From: Dallia pectoralis
Taxonomy: Eukaryota > Chordata > Actinopteri > Esociformes > Umbridae
Length of the DNA: 64,000 nucleotides
NCBI GenBank assembly: GCA_029465975.1
Contig: CM055747.1
Location: forward strand, 5,774,936 to 5,838,935
Reading direction: 5' to 3'
Shown here one piece after another: positions 11,955 through 33,121 of this stretch (position 1 is the first letter of the stretch; each line of letters opens with the position of its first letter). The position numbers were made by a program, and so were the translations under genes. The notes under the pieces are model-generated. The model did not search any database and had not been told where the DNA came from. It saw only the letters and a list, made by a program, of their open reading frames with translations.

Positions 11955-13606
11955 TTAGCAACTAGGCTTCCTAAAGCTACTATAAGCCTTCAAATCAATA
12001 CAAACACAACAGCAAGATTCCTGATTTGGTCTGATGACAGAAAAACTACTTAAATATCCAAACACATAAGAATGACAGATGAAACTAGAGTAGGTGTTGG
12101 TGAAGTCTTTTGTTCAAGGCAGGCGGCAGCAGCACACCTGAAAACCATGAAGTCTTGATGAAAGACTATAATTGGCAGAATCTGGTGTGTAATTGATTGG
12201 CCTTCACCTGCTTTATGCTGCTGCTTTCATGTGATAATTAAATGTATAACTCAGAAATGTTAGACTCGCTAACTGCTTTTGTGTGAATTGTGTGGCTTTC
12301 AACAAATTAGCAGGTCGAACATTTCAGATTTGCCTCAATCTGACTAACTAGTGGTTGCAGTACTTGCAATGTTTCAGGGATTATATCAGCGATAAAATAG
12401 TGAGCACAATATTCCACAATCTTTTTCTAATTCACATCAAACTTATATATATTTTTGCATAGGGCAGAGATGTCAAACTGATTTCACGTGGGTTTTAGTT
12501 TTTTTCCTAGAAATTGGTTGCTAGTTTAAACCTAAACCAGGTGAAGGTATAGAACCTAACCAATTAGTAACCTAATTAATCAAGTACAAGGTGAGTGCAA
12601 CAACACAGAGATACTTGGCCTTCCATGAAATTGAGTTGACACCTGTGTATTAGGGGAACCAACCAATTTTTTCAATGGTTAACAGCCTCAGGGTAGACAT
12701 ACATTTTTTTGTCTTGGCCTAGATCCCCTTAGGTTGAATTCCCCCTTTAAGACGCCTCTAATAGGTGTGACACTAGGATCCAGTATGTCTTACCTGCATA
12801 AACCAATGGAGGCTAATTGATTCAGTTCCACTATATGCCAGACATGCCTTGTTTCCTGAAACACACAGATATTTCTTTGCCGAAGACTGCAAACAATTCC
12901 ACATTCTCCATTTCCTGTAGGAAAGGATCGTTATGGCTTCAGATTTGTTTTCAGATGCTATGATTACAGAATGGATTCTTGCTGAGTCACAACGGCTCAC
13001 ACCATAATCTGCACTAGAGAAATATAATTTAGTGTTATTCATGGCAAGCTACTGTAGCACAACCACTATATACACACACGGTTTAGTCATAGGATAAGCC
13101 CTTATTCACACGTAAATGCATCTTAGATTGCAGTAAGCCATTAAAGATGTTAGCCAGTTACACAAAGCAGCAGGTCCAGTCAGGTTTCCGCTCCTGAACA
13201 AGGCATGCCATGCACCAGCTTTATTTACAGCGACAACCATGGATAGATAGAGGCGGCAAGACTGATGATAACATCAGCAACCTAGGATTGTGACCAATCA
13301 GGACACCAGTTTACCACCCCATCCAAAATTGCCTGACCTCAAATGGACCTCAAGTGCTGACCACCAGTTAGCCAACATTGTAATGTTGCACTGACGACAG
13401 CTATCCTAATTACCTTGCCATGAATCAGGATTTAATTTGTGGGAGAGATCAGATGGGACCAACTTCATCCTAATGATTAGGATATACTCTGAACTGACCT
13501 CCACAGGCTGGCATTAAACATAGTCATATTAAGGAAAGCAATAAGTCACATGCACTTAGCATGTGGTCCATGACGATAAAGACAAACATAAAAACTTTTT
13601 TAAAGA
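11955..13606. other. Spacer between the two zp3-like genes
   Basis: It holds one MITE-like repeat copy (listed separately), a repeat-like patch near 13205-13310 and AT-rich unique sequence. A 90-codon open frame on the minus strand (12773-13042) has no recognisable homology and no supporting splice context. The proximal promoter of the downstream zp3-like gene must lie in the right-hand part next to 11945, but I cannot identify a convincing TATA box. Confidence 0.5.
12471..12647. mobile_element. MITE-like element with inverted ends (copy 1 of 3)
   Basis: The ends read tgtcaaactgattt and ttgagttgacacc, near-complements of each other, and the core contains aaaccaggtgaagg and ccaattagtaacctaatt. 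The same layout recurs at 35786-35969 and 44246-44440. No coding capacity. Probably a non-autonomous DNA transposon; the superfamily cannot be set from these bases. Confidence 0.65.
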
Positions 13607-13612
13607 TTTATT
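13607..13612 (-). terminator. Poly(A) signal directly after the stop codon of the 633-codon zp3-like gene
   Basis: AATAAA begins at the base after the TAA stop (13615-13613), so the 3' UTR would be only a few tens of bases if this signal is used. Confidence 0.65.
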
Positions 13613-16600
13613 TTAAGGGAGAAAGTCACTCCTGGCATCTTGTTCTTTCGAGGCGTACGATTGGGAGTCAGTCTTTATGTTCAGCAGGGCTGCGGCATTT
13701 GGATCGTCACTGACAGAAACCCCCTCTGCCGTGTTCACTTCTGAACCGTCACCAATTGTAGCGTGCGTGAGATCGTAGGTTGGAACACCAGCATTGGTGC
13801 CGCTCTCAGTGAGTTTGTGTGCAGGGGCCGAGTCCACATCATTTCCTAATTCTTAAGGAAAAAAAAATAATACAAAATTCAGCCAACTGGAATCATCGTG
13901 ACAGATCTGTGCATTCACATGACGCCGATTCAGATTCAATTGAAAGGTGCAGTCCAAAATAGTTCAGCTAAGCCCTGGGGCCCGTTCTATTGGTTCCCCA
14001 AGCCTGTCAATGAGGGACCCATTTAGACCCGGGTCAAAAGTGGCTAACAGGTAGGATGATAGAAAACCAGAGGCTTTTAATCTCAAGGCATAGTTGAAAA
14101 CCACTGATATACAGCAGTCCACTTGATCAAATATATACCGTTTTCAGATGGTCCAATCTCATACTCGTCCACAACAGCAAAAGCATTGTGATGCTTCTTT
14201 TGAATCTGACCTTCTGTCTCTAAGGAGATCTCAACAACAGGCTCAGGTGTAGGAGTCGACGCTGAATCTTTGGTGGGCACCAGTTCTGAAAACAGACATC
14301 AGTTAGCAAAGCCTAAACCATAATCACGCGTGCAAACATCCAGAACAGTGCCATTACCTCTTTGAGCAATAAGTTCCTTCTGCGCGACGTATCCGTCATA
14401 CGTTGCAGAGCTAACAAAACCTTGCTTGTTGTTGGCACCAACCCAGTGGCCTAAAGTGCTACCCTCATTTCTGGGTTTGACCGAAAGACCTGAAATGACA
14501 TTAGATAAACAGCGGAATTAAAATAAAATCGCCCGTCTTGCCCCATGAGACATGCACTGTAGTTAACAGTCGCCGCTACTCAATAGTACCTTACAATGTT
14601 GTGCAAATATCAAAATAAAGTACCCCGTTTGAAGTCCATTCCAGTCTTCCAACGACTGCCAGGTGATATGGGCCCCACTTCCCCTGTAGCTGAGGAGAGA
14701 CCGGGCACATGGATCCCTTCCCTCGTCCGTGGAGTTAGAGACCCACTCTTCTGTTTATTGGCGTAGACCTTAACGGGGCCCAAGGTAGCATCCTCTTCCC
14801 ATACTGAGAATGACATTTTAATTAGACAATTTTAAAAAGGTTCCTTCCTTGTTCGGTCTTTGACCAAAACACAAATCTTCTCATGGATTTCAGAAGACAG
14901 AGAAGGTCAGGATCATATAGTGAAATATGACTGGGCTCTCCGCCCTCCTGGCTTCCGGCGTGGGCATCAAGAGGGAAAATTAAGCCATAACAGCAATGTG
15001 TTCGCAGCAGCTAGAAGAACAGGGGGATTAAGTTGAATACCTTGCTTGGCCTTAAGCCCGCTCCAAAGGCTGCCAGAGGCTGGGTGTTTGCTGTGGAGGC
15101 CACGGGGTTCTGGTCGGCTTCCGCCTAGTCTTGGACTAAAATGCCGCTGTGCTGGGGCTTGATCAATCACTTTCGGGCTCGGACAACGGCTGCACAGCAA
15201 GTCATTTTCATCAGCAGAACGCCATCTAAAGTACACCGTGAAAAAGGTTTCAAACCAAGTTGACAATTTCACCAAGAGCCAATGAAGGGGCATCCCAAAT
15301 GAGTTCAATTAACAAGGCATTGCCGATCGTCTGATTTGACAATTTCATGAGCAGCTTTATAGCCGGCCTGTTTTCAGGCCTGTGTAAACAGCCCAAGTGG
15401 CTTGGGGACACTGCTTAAGACTTAAACAAATGAGTGATCTTACCGGTCATCGATTAAAGAGCATGCCTTTCTGCTAGGCTCTGCATGATCCAAGACGGGG
15501 ACTGCCAGAACATGGCATGTGATGTACAGCTGAAACAAGCCAAAAAGACTTCAGAAACGTCACGTGCAGCACTATTATTGCAGCGTCACATATCGGGATT
15601 ATCGTACCCCGCGGAAACCCTGGATTTGATTGTCCTCACCTCGTTTTTTGTCTGCCGTTGGAACCGGAAGGCGTCGATGCGAAAGCGGAGCTTGTCGTCC
15701 TCGGTTCTTCGTAGAAACTGAGAACGTGAGCCAGGCACCAGGGAATCCATCAGACACCTGGAATCAAAGGTAGAGATTGAGACATTAAAACAGTATTGGC
15801 TGTTTTGGGTACACAATGAAGACAACAAACAAAAGTATTATAGTTCAATTCGTCAATCGATGTTTGTGGCCTTCGCAACATTCAACCAGGAAGGAGACGG
15901 TTTGAGGTTACGAGAACACTCTCCTCGCGCTTACCCATCACTCTCAATGAAAGCATATCTGGGCATAGAGTTTCCATCAGGCTCCAGTGTGGCCACACAG
16001 CTGCTCACAAAAACCCGCAGCCTGGTGTGGTGAGCGCTATGGACCGACGCCTCTACGCTGATCGACTCCCCCAGGAAGTAGATGTCAGATCCCCTCTCAA
16101 GAAGCCAGTCACCTGGACAGGAAGTGGGCAGTTCCAAAACAGACGTATCGCAAACCAGCCTGGTCCCTTATGTCAATGCCTGCTTCCCAACCACCATTGA
16201 CCAAAATTACAGTTGTAAAAAAACAGCCAGAGCCAGCAAGACGTCACAAACATCTGACAGCGCTAGCGAAAGGTGTTACATTTTACAAGCAACACACTCA
16301 CTTGTCATGAGCTTTAAGGAGAACTGCAGTGAGTCTTCAGACACCAATGTCGAGATATAGGGAAGCCAGGTTGGGCTGAGAGAGTCACCGTCTAAACTGT
16401 ACTTCCTGAAATAATAAGAAAAAAGACACAATGCAGTAAAGCAACAAAAGAATAGGACAAAGCAACAGAGGAGTCCACACCTTCACTCACCTCTCATAAT
16501 GGCACTCAATTGGGATTACAGCACTGTCCATTCGAATAACCCCATCTGGACTGTCTCTAGGTATATATCTGAGTAGGTTTGTGTAGATCAAGGAGTCTTG

Positions 16601-17097
16601 GCTCATCTGAGGATTAGAAAAAGGAAAATGAGAAGGCAGCGTAATCACAAGTGAAAACGTTTCAAATTCACCATAATTACCAAATTCTTGGTTCCACAGT
16701 CAGACAGCGCTGCATATATGTTGTATTCGTCTCCTTCTGCAGACGCTGTGGCCCTACAGTTCTCGTTATCATAATGCTGTTCAACGCCAAGGTACAAGTC
16801 ATTTACATCAATAGGAGTACCAAGTTCAAACATATCCGCCCTCACGGCGATCTCAATGTAGTCTGAATGGCATGTGACAGTGACCGTTTTTACTTGCTCC
16901 GCCTGGAAAACCGCTTTTTGTTGGTCCGGTTGCGAAGGCTTAAAGGAACGACGGTTGCCAGGTTTCATTGCCAAGCTTGGAAATTGTTGATGCCATGTTT
17001 CAGTGCTGAAAGTATATGAAAAAGCAGGCGCGATTAGGTTTTCCACTAGCAAAAGCAATGCCAAGTGCTTTGTCATAACCCTGACCAAACATTCCAT
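13613..17097 (-). CDS. Zona pellucida sperm-binding protein 3-like with long C-terminal tail (633 codons)
   Basis: Secreted egg-coat protein of the ZP3 family. Eleven exons: 17097-16681, 16606-16491, 16405-16302, 16112-15935, 15757-15640, 15529-15444, 15225-15041, 14803-14624, 14489-14358, 14285-14139 and 13851-13613, total 1902 nt with all phases matching. A signal peptide covers roughly residues 1-29 (HLALLLLVENLIAPAFS). The ZP module runs from about residue 72 to 340, with landmarks VTVTC, VIPIECHYER, FSLKLMT, CVATLEPDG, CLMDS, YITC and KACSL. Exons 2, 4 and 5 have the same lengths (116, 178, 118) as in the neighbouring paralogue. After the eighth ZP cysteine the usual four-cysteine cluster is reduced to CSRC, and about 290 residues of hydrophilic tail follow, spread over five exons, without a membrane anchor. 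The tail resembles nothing I know. The start is the first ATG, with a stop-free but ATG-free stretch just upstream. Confidence 0.88.
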
Positions 17098-17970
17098 TAC
17101 AAACACTAACGCAACACTGATAATAAAAACAAAAAAGACAGTGTGCCCTTATGACACTGAAGGCAAACTGCTGTAGCTTTTATTAACCAGCTAATTTGCA
17201 CACCTGGGTTGAATAATGCACTTATAGATCTTGCGTCTGATTGGTCAAGATATTTAGGGTAAGGCTAGACTAATCCAAAGACAGTAGACAGAGGAAACAT
17301 TTTTAATGGCTATTTATCCACTCCTCGTCAACTTCTCAAAACAAAATGGATGGGAAAGCAAGAGTTAAAAAAGGTTGTTCCCCTCCCCATAGTTTTTTAG
17401 AACTAACGTGGGGATGTGGCAGAAAATACAATACAATTAAAACAAGCCAGGGCCTATTTTTCATCCAATGGGGTGTTTTTCAGTATTAAATGAACTAAGC
17501 ACTTTGGTATGGACCCAATGGCAAGAAAGAATGAGGAGTTTGTTCAACATAAAATGTATTGTCTAATTTGCCACATATAGAAAATATGCTAAACGTTTTA
17601 TCATGCGACTTTAAGAATTAGCAACTTTAAGGGAAGAAAGTGACAACTATTCAACCTGTCTATGCCCAATATAACCATAAAAGATTATGCGTAGACTTAC
17701 GTCTTTTTTTTTGCGTAATGCAATGCAAAGTGATATTTTAAGTAATACTACCGCTTCAGCAAAAGTCAGTTAGGAACCTGGTGGAAAATAAGTTACAGAC
17801 TAGATTTGAGTGATGTGGCATGATTTAATTATCAAATAAGCACATATTGGTGATTTAATAATAATGTTTTTAATTTATGGACACTTGTATTGCAATACTC
17901 TGGTAGTAACTGCAAGACCATTACCTCAGTTGTGTTGTCCAACTCTATGGCACAATTCCAACAGTCCCAG
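17098..17970. other. AT-rich spacer upstream of the long zp3-like gene
   Basis: Presumed to include the promoter of the minus-strand zp3-like gene ending at 17097. I see no gene and no clear core promoter element. Confidence 0.4.
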
Positions 17971-18110
17971 TCGGCGAGCCCAAGTCGGTCCCTGTCGGCG
18001 AGCCCAAGCCGGTCCCTGTCGGCGAGCCCAAGCCGGTCCCTGTCGGCGAGCCCAAGCCGGTCCCTGTCGGCGAGCCCAAGCCGGTCCCTGTTCGGCGAGC
18101 TCAAGCCGTC
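17971..18110. repeat. 24-bp minisatellite
   Basis: About five to six copies of a 24-bp GC-rich unit (tcggcgagcccaagccggtc plus cctg). Because the unit is a multiple of three it keeps frames open on both strands, including a repeated SASPSRSL octapeptide on the plus strand. This looks like a by-product, not a gene: no homologous flanking protein, splice partners or start context. Confidence 0.9.
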
Positions 18111-18289
18111 CAAGGTCAGGGCTAAAAAATTCAAAACGCCTCCATGTCTTAAGCCGCCTCCTCTGCGGTTCCCCGCCGTCCCTCCCTTCAAACTGAACTC
18201 TACGTGTGGCTTCCTCTGCACTAAACTACACCTAGTTCGTACACCTGGGTTTCCGTTTGCAATTTTTACTTGGATAAGTACCTATTTGC

Positions 18290-19130
18290 AATGTGTGGAT
18301 GGTGTCTGGAAGAGGCAATAGTAGCGACAATGGAGGATGCTATGTGAAGTTTGTCGGACGGTGGTGTTACTGCTGTAGACATTTGGTTATGGGAGTAGAG
18401 AGTAAAGCGTGTTACAGAGAAAAAGAACCTGGCGAGGAAGAACCAAGAAAATAGAGAATCGGATGGTGAGCAACAACAGTTTGTAGGGGTTTTAAGATTT
18501 GTGTTGAGGAGATGGTGCCGGAACAATTTGGGTAATGTAGGAATGGTTAGAGTGACTGGGACTGGTTCAGTTGTGGTAAGCTGTGTTTTCGAAACGACAG
18601 ATGGAAAAAATACTATAAATTGACACGGTGGAACTGAATAAACACTCATAAAATCCAGAGTTTGCCTTTTCAGAGTACGGCCCAGTGAATGCTGCCATTA
18701 CCAGTGTCCCAGTCGATGACATCGTAGCCAGATTAATCACAAGAGTGTTGAATTTGTGTCATTTGACTAGAATGGAGGGAGGAACATGTGGAGGTTCTGT
18801 GTGTGTGTTGATGTTTGAAGAACCGCTGCTGACGTCCGCGATTGTAGGGTACGTAACATATCCAGTGAGACCTGATGTGTGTCGACCACGGCAATGTGGC
18901 AACTGTAAGAAGTGTGGTCATGCGGCGAGCATCTGTTGGTTGGAGACATGTTGTGAAAGAGGCTGAGTATGTTCGGCGTTGTTATTGTGGTGGGAATCGT
19001 GTTCCCGAGTTCCAGCAAAGCCCGGTTAAGATAAAGGTGACGGAGGTTGTGGGGATCAGGGCTATCCAGCAGGTTTCATATGTGGGGGCTGAGACATTTG
19101 CTGACATAGGAGGTGTACATGATCTTGCCA
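18290..19130 (+). pseudogene. Degraded non-LTR retrotransposon ORF1 (gag-like, CCHC zinc knuckle)
   Basis: The plus-strand reading at about 18860-18960 gives CRPRQCGNCKKCGHAASIC, a CCHC knuckle (C-x2-C-x4-H-x4-C) as found in ORF1 proteins of fish LINEs. After a stop and a frame change, 18975-19120 continues with a CxCGG motif and then PVKIKVTEVVGIRAIQQVSY, which matches the usual continuation of such ORF1 proteins as I remember them. Frameshifts and stops make it non-functional. Assignment to a LINE clade is not possible here. Confidence 0.65.
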
Positions 19131-20944
19131 ACCACCATAAAACCCCATAAAAGACTGCCTGAAGTCAGCGACACATAAACATCTCCAGATGCTGGGTGTC
19201 TTCGCTGTTGATGATTCGCCAGGCTGTTGATGCGGTTGTTTTCAGTTCCTGTTTGGATAGGTGATTTGTGACTCATTTGTAACATTCTTGTCTTCAGAAA
19301 AGTAAAACGCATGCTCAGTTGAATTCAGGTCATGTGATTGACTTGACCCATCAAGAACATCCTATTTTTTGGCCCTGAAAAACTCATCGGTTGCTTTAGC
19401 AGTTCGTTGTCATTGTCCTGCTTCAAATGTGAAGTGCCGTCACACTTCAGAATATATCCTAACGTCAGAGTTTACATCATCAACCAAGACAGGTCTGCCG
19501 GTTCCCATGGAATGCATTCTTGCCAAAAACATAACACCCCTAATCCGTAAATCATTGAAAATATGTGATGTTGTTCGAGTAACTCAAAATAATGTGAGGT
19601 TTTGGACTGAATTTCCAATAATGCATTGCACAGCACATTTTTCCTTGCTAAACCTCTTCCAAAGAAATGTGATAATACTGTAGTTTTAAGTCACCTCAAA
19701 TTATACGTGTGTGTGCTTCCAGCTTTCTCATAAAATGTTTGCAAAGAATGAAGGTTAGTTTGCAAAGAATGGTTAGAGGAAATAGCATTGCATTTCGGCA
19801 CGCACGCACACACCACTTCCCTCGCCACTTATTCTCTGACACCAACACACCAGCTATGCAGTGTATGTAGTATACCGTGAGTACCAAAACAAGGTAACCA
19901 TTTTATTATTCAGCAGCATTCACACAGACAGGTCGCTTCCTCCGCTCAGATGTTTGATGCATTAACTAATGGCCCAGAGATACTGTATTTAGTAGCAGGA
20001 CATCTCTGTCTAGATTAGGACAAGCCGGAAGAAAACTTAACAGTCAAAACTAGCAGATGGACGAAAACATCCAACTAATCCTTACAGATGTATAGTGTAA
20101 AATGTAGAAAATATGTTTGTACATTTTTAATTCTAACGAAATAATTTTGTATACAATATTTATACAATATTTGACATTATTAAAAATCTATACGACTATA
20201 GATACCAATTAACTACACTTTTGAATAAAGAAAGGCACTTTATTCTACTAAACATGTTTGAGGACCTTTGGAAGCAAAACAAAATGGCGGATTTTCAGAA
20301 AAAGGGGTCAGAGCTGCTGACCATAAAGCAGTTAAAATAAATATACAAATGAATATACACTGTAATTAGCTAGGTTGGCATACGAACCACTGTTAACAAA
20401 TTGAATAGCATTCGTTTCTTTTTTATCAGTTTTTACTTTCTTCTGTGGCCGTTTAACGACCGTATTGGTAACTTTACAAAGGTAAGAGACTCAGGGCGCT
20501 ATGATGATAGCTAGCATTAGCTATTAGCATTAGCTTCTATATGGTTAGCTAGCTTGGTCATATATATATATCACCAAAATGCACTGGTGTGGCTGTCCTG
20601 CTGTACGATTTGGCTCATTTGAACTAATACATATGTGGCCCTAGAGGTCTTGTTGCCTGTTTTTGTTATGACATGTAGTTCCTAATAATATATTCCGACT
20701 GGGTAGCACATTGCTAACAACAGTAACACAGGCAGGGTACCACCCGGTGCTACTGGTCTAGCTGCCGGTAACTATGCTAAACTAGTTGGCTAGTTTACAA
20801 ACCTACTATCCAAGTTACTAACTGTCGCTATTTCAGTTTAAACGGAGTACAAACGTACGCTCTTGACTGTGTGTAAAATAGAAAGCACAATCGCGCTTTT
20901 TCCGTGCAGATACGGGATGAGGAAACCCCAGCCGCCGATCAACT
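19131..20944. other. AT-rich intergenic sequence before taf6
   Basis: No gene was recognised. A (TA)n patch sits near 20560. The segment around 20880-20945 is more GC-rich and may hold the taf6 promoter or a non-coding first exon, since the coding start is about 500 bases further on. Confidence 0.4.
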
Positions 20945-21059
20945 AGGTGGTGGTACATTTGCGCCGCCTTAAGTGAGATTTGAAATGTTGAGTGTTTAGT
21001 GACGTTACACACAGTGGGAAAGCTGGCCAGTGGTGGTCAGTCAACTGATCTGATTTCAC
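20945..21059. repeat. 115-bp direct duplication, left copy
   Basis: Identical to 21637-21751 over 115 bases except two mismatches (by eye), same orientation and no indel. The pair brackets the first coding exon of taf6. Confidence 0.92.
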
Positions 21060-21250
21060 ACAGCGGGAAAGCTGACCAGTGGTGGTCAGTCAACTGATCT
21101 GATTTCACACAGTGGGAAAGCTGACCAGTGGTGGTCAGTCAACTGATCTGATTTGACAATGGGAAAGCTGGCCAGTGGTGGTCAGTCAACTGATCTGATT
21201 TCACACAGTGGGAAAGCTGGCCAGTGGTGGTCAGTCAACTGATCGGATTT
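21011..21250. repeat. 49-bp tandem repeat upstream of taf6 start
   Basis: About five copies of a unit beginning acagtgggaaagctggccag and continuing tggtggtcagtcaactgatc. The period of 49 was measured at 21011, 21060 and 21109. Further partial copies lie in taf6 intron 1 at about 21702-21784. Confidence 0.9.
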
Positions 21251-21460
21251 CAACCTATGCTGTAATTATAAGAACGAACATTTTTAATTGTATACAGTGG
21301 CAGTCTGGTTTAATTTGCGTAATTTATGTTCATACCAAAATGAGTAACTTCATCGGAAACAGCTTGTTTCTCGTTATCTGTCTGTTTGACTCTGTTCTGG
21401 GCATTTAATTGTCAAACATCCTTGACGTTATTACCTCTGTTAGTCTGACCAACAGCCGCC

Positions 21461-30360
<8,900 letters not shown>

Positions 30361-30871
30361 TACCCCGGGGACGTCTCAAATGCCCCCCCCCCTGTTCTCT
30401 ATATATTGTGCAACTTCGGGGCCCTGGTCAAAAGCAGTGCAGTATATAAGGAACAGTGTCGTTTGTGGCGCTGACACTGGCTCGCTATTGGCTGAGTGTT
30501 GGCGTGGCAACCCTCCAACTGTTGACGGTGACGACGAGTGAGAATTCTACCTCTCTATTCGGACAACGCCTCGGTGCCTGGGGAGGGGTGGTGGGGGGGG
30601 GGCTTTGAGGGGTGAAAACAAAGCTACCTCTTAGTCCGGAGAAGCAAACGGATTGTCAGGAACCACGGGGTATATTATTTGAAGATACCACGGATACATA
30701 GACCGGACGGGATTGGAGCGGCTGGATGGGCATGTGCAGTAGCGTGCTCAGATCCTGTGTCAAACTCGACATATTGTACATACGTTAGCACTCGTCTAAA
30801 ACGCTGCGTGGGCATTTATAATGGTTCAACCAACATTCTAATTGATTTCCTGTTCCTTTTTTACACTCTAT

Positions 30872-30877
30872 AATAAA
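30872..30877 (+). terminator. taf6 poly(A) signal
   Basis: AATAAA followed by a T/G-rich stretch (gctgattttgtaaggattg). Confidence 0.7.
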
Positions 30878-30899
30878 GCTGATTTTGTAAGGATTGTAA

Positions 30900-31400
30900 A
30901 GCGGCTGCTTTGTTTTGTTTTCCTTGCAAAGCAAGGTGGCCTGGGCGCTGGTTGCGTTCCGCTCTCTTGCCTTGAAAATGCCGGCAATTGATTTGTCAAG
31001 AGAACGAGCAGATCTGGAACCAAGTTAAATCAGAAGGGAACCGTTGCCAGAATGTATGCCATGTGATACTAGCAGCAAGTCATTGTAAACTGGAGGGTCA
31101 CATTCTCTACATTCGCGTCCATACATTCTTCATAAAGGAATGCAGGTTGTTGTGCTGAAAACGTCAGGAAAGGAATTGTAACATCATTGGACCATATCCG
31201 TACCTGCCAAGTTCTGCTGGATGTCTGTTAATAATAGCATGTTCGATATACATTCATTCGATTGGCGAGTAATAGTGTGATCACGTTCATTCGTTCCGCT
31301 CTGTATGTCTTTTACAAACCAACAGACGTATTAATAATGACCTGTCAATGACCTGTCATACAATTTAGTCGTTTTTAAACTTCAGGTGACTACTCTGATT
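30900..31400. other. Intergenic sequence after taf6
   Basis: Unique-looking sequence without any gene or repeat that I can name. Confidence 0.4.
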
Positions 31401-31409
31401 TGTGTGTTG

Positions 31410-31640
31410 TAGGATTTGGGCTAGGTCTTTTAGTTTCACAAATGCTCTTCGGATAAATGGGCACCACATCCCCAAAACAATTGCCACACTTATGTCTCGT
31501 GGAAAGGCTTCCCAGTGGTGGCTGTTTTTGTTGAGGTGGGGGGGGCAACATGGTTTCAGAACGGGATGTGCAACAAACTCACACAGGTGTGATGTTCAGG
31601 TGTCCACACACTTGGTCGGTAGTGTAGCCTATACTGGAAT
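31410..31640 (+). mobile_element. Tc1-like transposon fragment (3' part, internally deleted)
   Basis: Matches two separated pieces of the Tc1-like family also seen at 42340-42600 and 51820-52330: gggctaggtcttttagtttc at the left, and tggaaaggcttcccagtggt then aggtgtccacacacttggtc at the right, which is the transposase C-terminal region plus inverted-repeat end. The catalytic region between them is missing. Confidence 0.7.
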
Positions 31641-33121
31641 TGACCTCTATACAAGAGTCATACATATTGTTTTACAGTGAAAGTAATACGCATGCATGAC
31701 CTAAATGTAGCCTATTTTTGTAAGGGGGCAATTAAAAAATTCTCAAGCTTTACCCAGAGTGCATCTATGCCTTGGCATTTGCATTTACGGGGAGTTCCAC
31801 TTAAGAAAAGAGCAGTAAAACACGACAGGAATGAATGACCTCAATTGAAATGAAAGTCCAAGCCTGTTTGTAGGCGGGGCCTCAGCAGGGTTATGATCTG
31901 GGTGTGTGCTGGAACCTCCCCTGCTTGATCCACCGCAACCAAACAGCGGAAGAGCTTTTCCACAAGTTTTTCTGCTGCTCGAATCACTTATACCTGTCCT
32001 CTTTATAAGTTTTTACTTTAATTTCAACTTTATAGACTACCCTGGTCACGTTATTTGACGCCATCGCATTTGTGATTTGGACTGCGACCGACTGGTAGGT
32101 TAAAGTAGAATATAGTTTTGTTAACTCAGTTCCACTCGAACTCTATTATAGTAGCCAATCCTTTATTTGCTTTGAATGTCAGGCAATCATAATAAAGCCC
32201 GACTTCTGTAGAATAATACGCTGATCGTTTGCTTTATTATGGCTGATAATAATGTATTCCGTTTTTATTTGCCCATATTATGATTAATAAGTTGTTAGTT
32301 GTTAACATCAGGGGTATATAGGCCTACTCAGTTGTTTTGGGGCAATTGGGTTATACTTTGATGATGCATAACTTTTTAGCCATATTGTTTCTGGCTGCTC
32401 TATTTCACAAGACCAAAGGAAATGCAAGAACATGTGATTGTTGACGCCAGATTGTAATCCTCTGTTGGAGTCTAGCCAAGTCCACAGCAAGATCTAGCTT
32501 CTGGAGGCATTGGACATTATCCTGTGCCATATCAAAAATAGAAATGTGTTTAATGTGTTTATGCATTGTATGCTTCGTTCATAACCAAGCATAGCTGAAA
32601 AGAGAGCGCAGTGTGTTGAAATATCAGTAAAAATAAAATCGAAACCCAACCCATGTTGCCAATACCCATATGTGTACTGAGAGGCACCAGCCTGTTGACT
32701 GCTGGACCACCCATTGTGATTAGTTGGTTAGAGAAAGGTTTAAGATCAACCAGTTTTAGTTGTTATACTACTTCTCTTATCTCTTTTACAGTAGCACCTC
32801 CTTCTCTGGCCCCGTGAAGGCTTATCCCAGATATGCACGACTGTTACTATGGCACTGAGTGTGCTGACTTGTTTGCCTCAGATGTAAAGAGTCAGTCATG
32901 CCCTCACTAATTAATCGGGTTGCCTCTCATAAATTTAATCGGGTTATCTCATAACATTTTTGGGTAGAGTTAAGTTCTGATAAACCGCGTATCCCCGGAG
33001 GATTCCCCTGTGGTCAAAGAAAACAGAACCGAGAGCCAAGCTGTGTTTTGATGTGAATAGTTTTTTTCCTAAAAAGCTTCCCCTCTGCCTTTGTATTGCA
33101 GGTCACTGAATCTCATTAGTG

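Noticed and set aside
12773..13042. 90-codon minus-strand frame between the zp3-like genes
   Set aside because: No homology, no splice signals that join it to either ZP gene, and no repeat of the pattern elsewhere; kept only as spacer.
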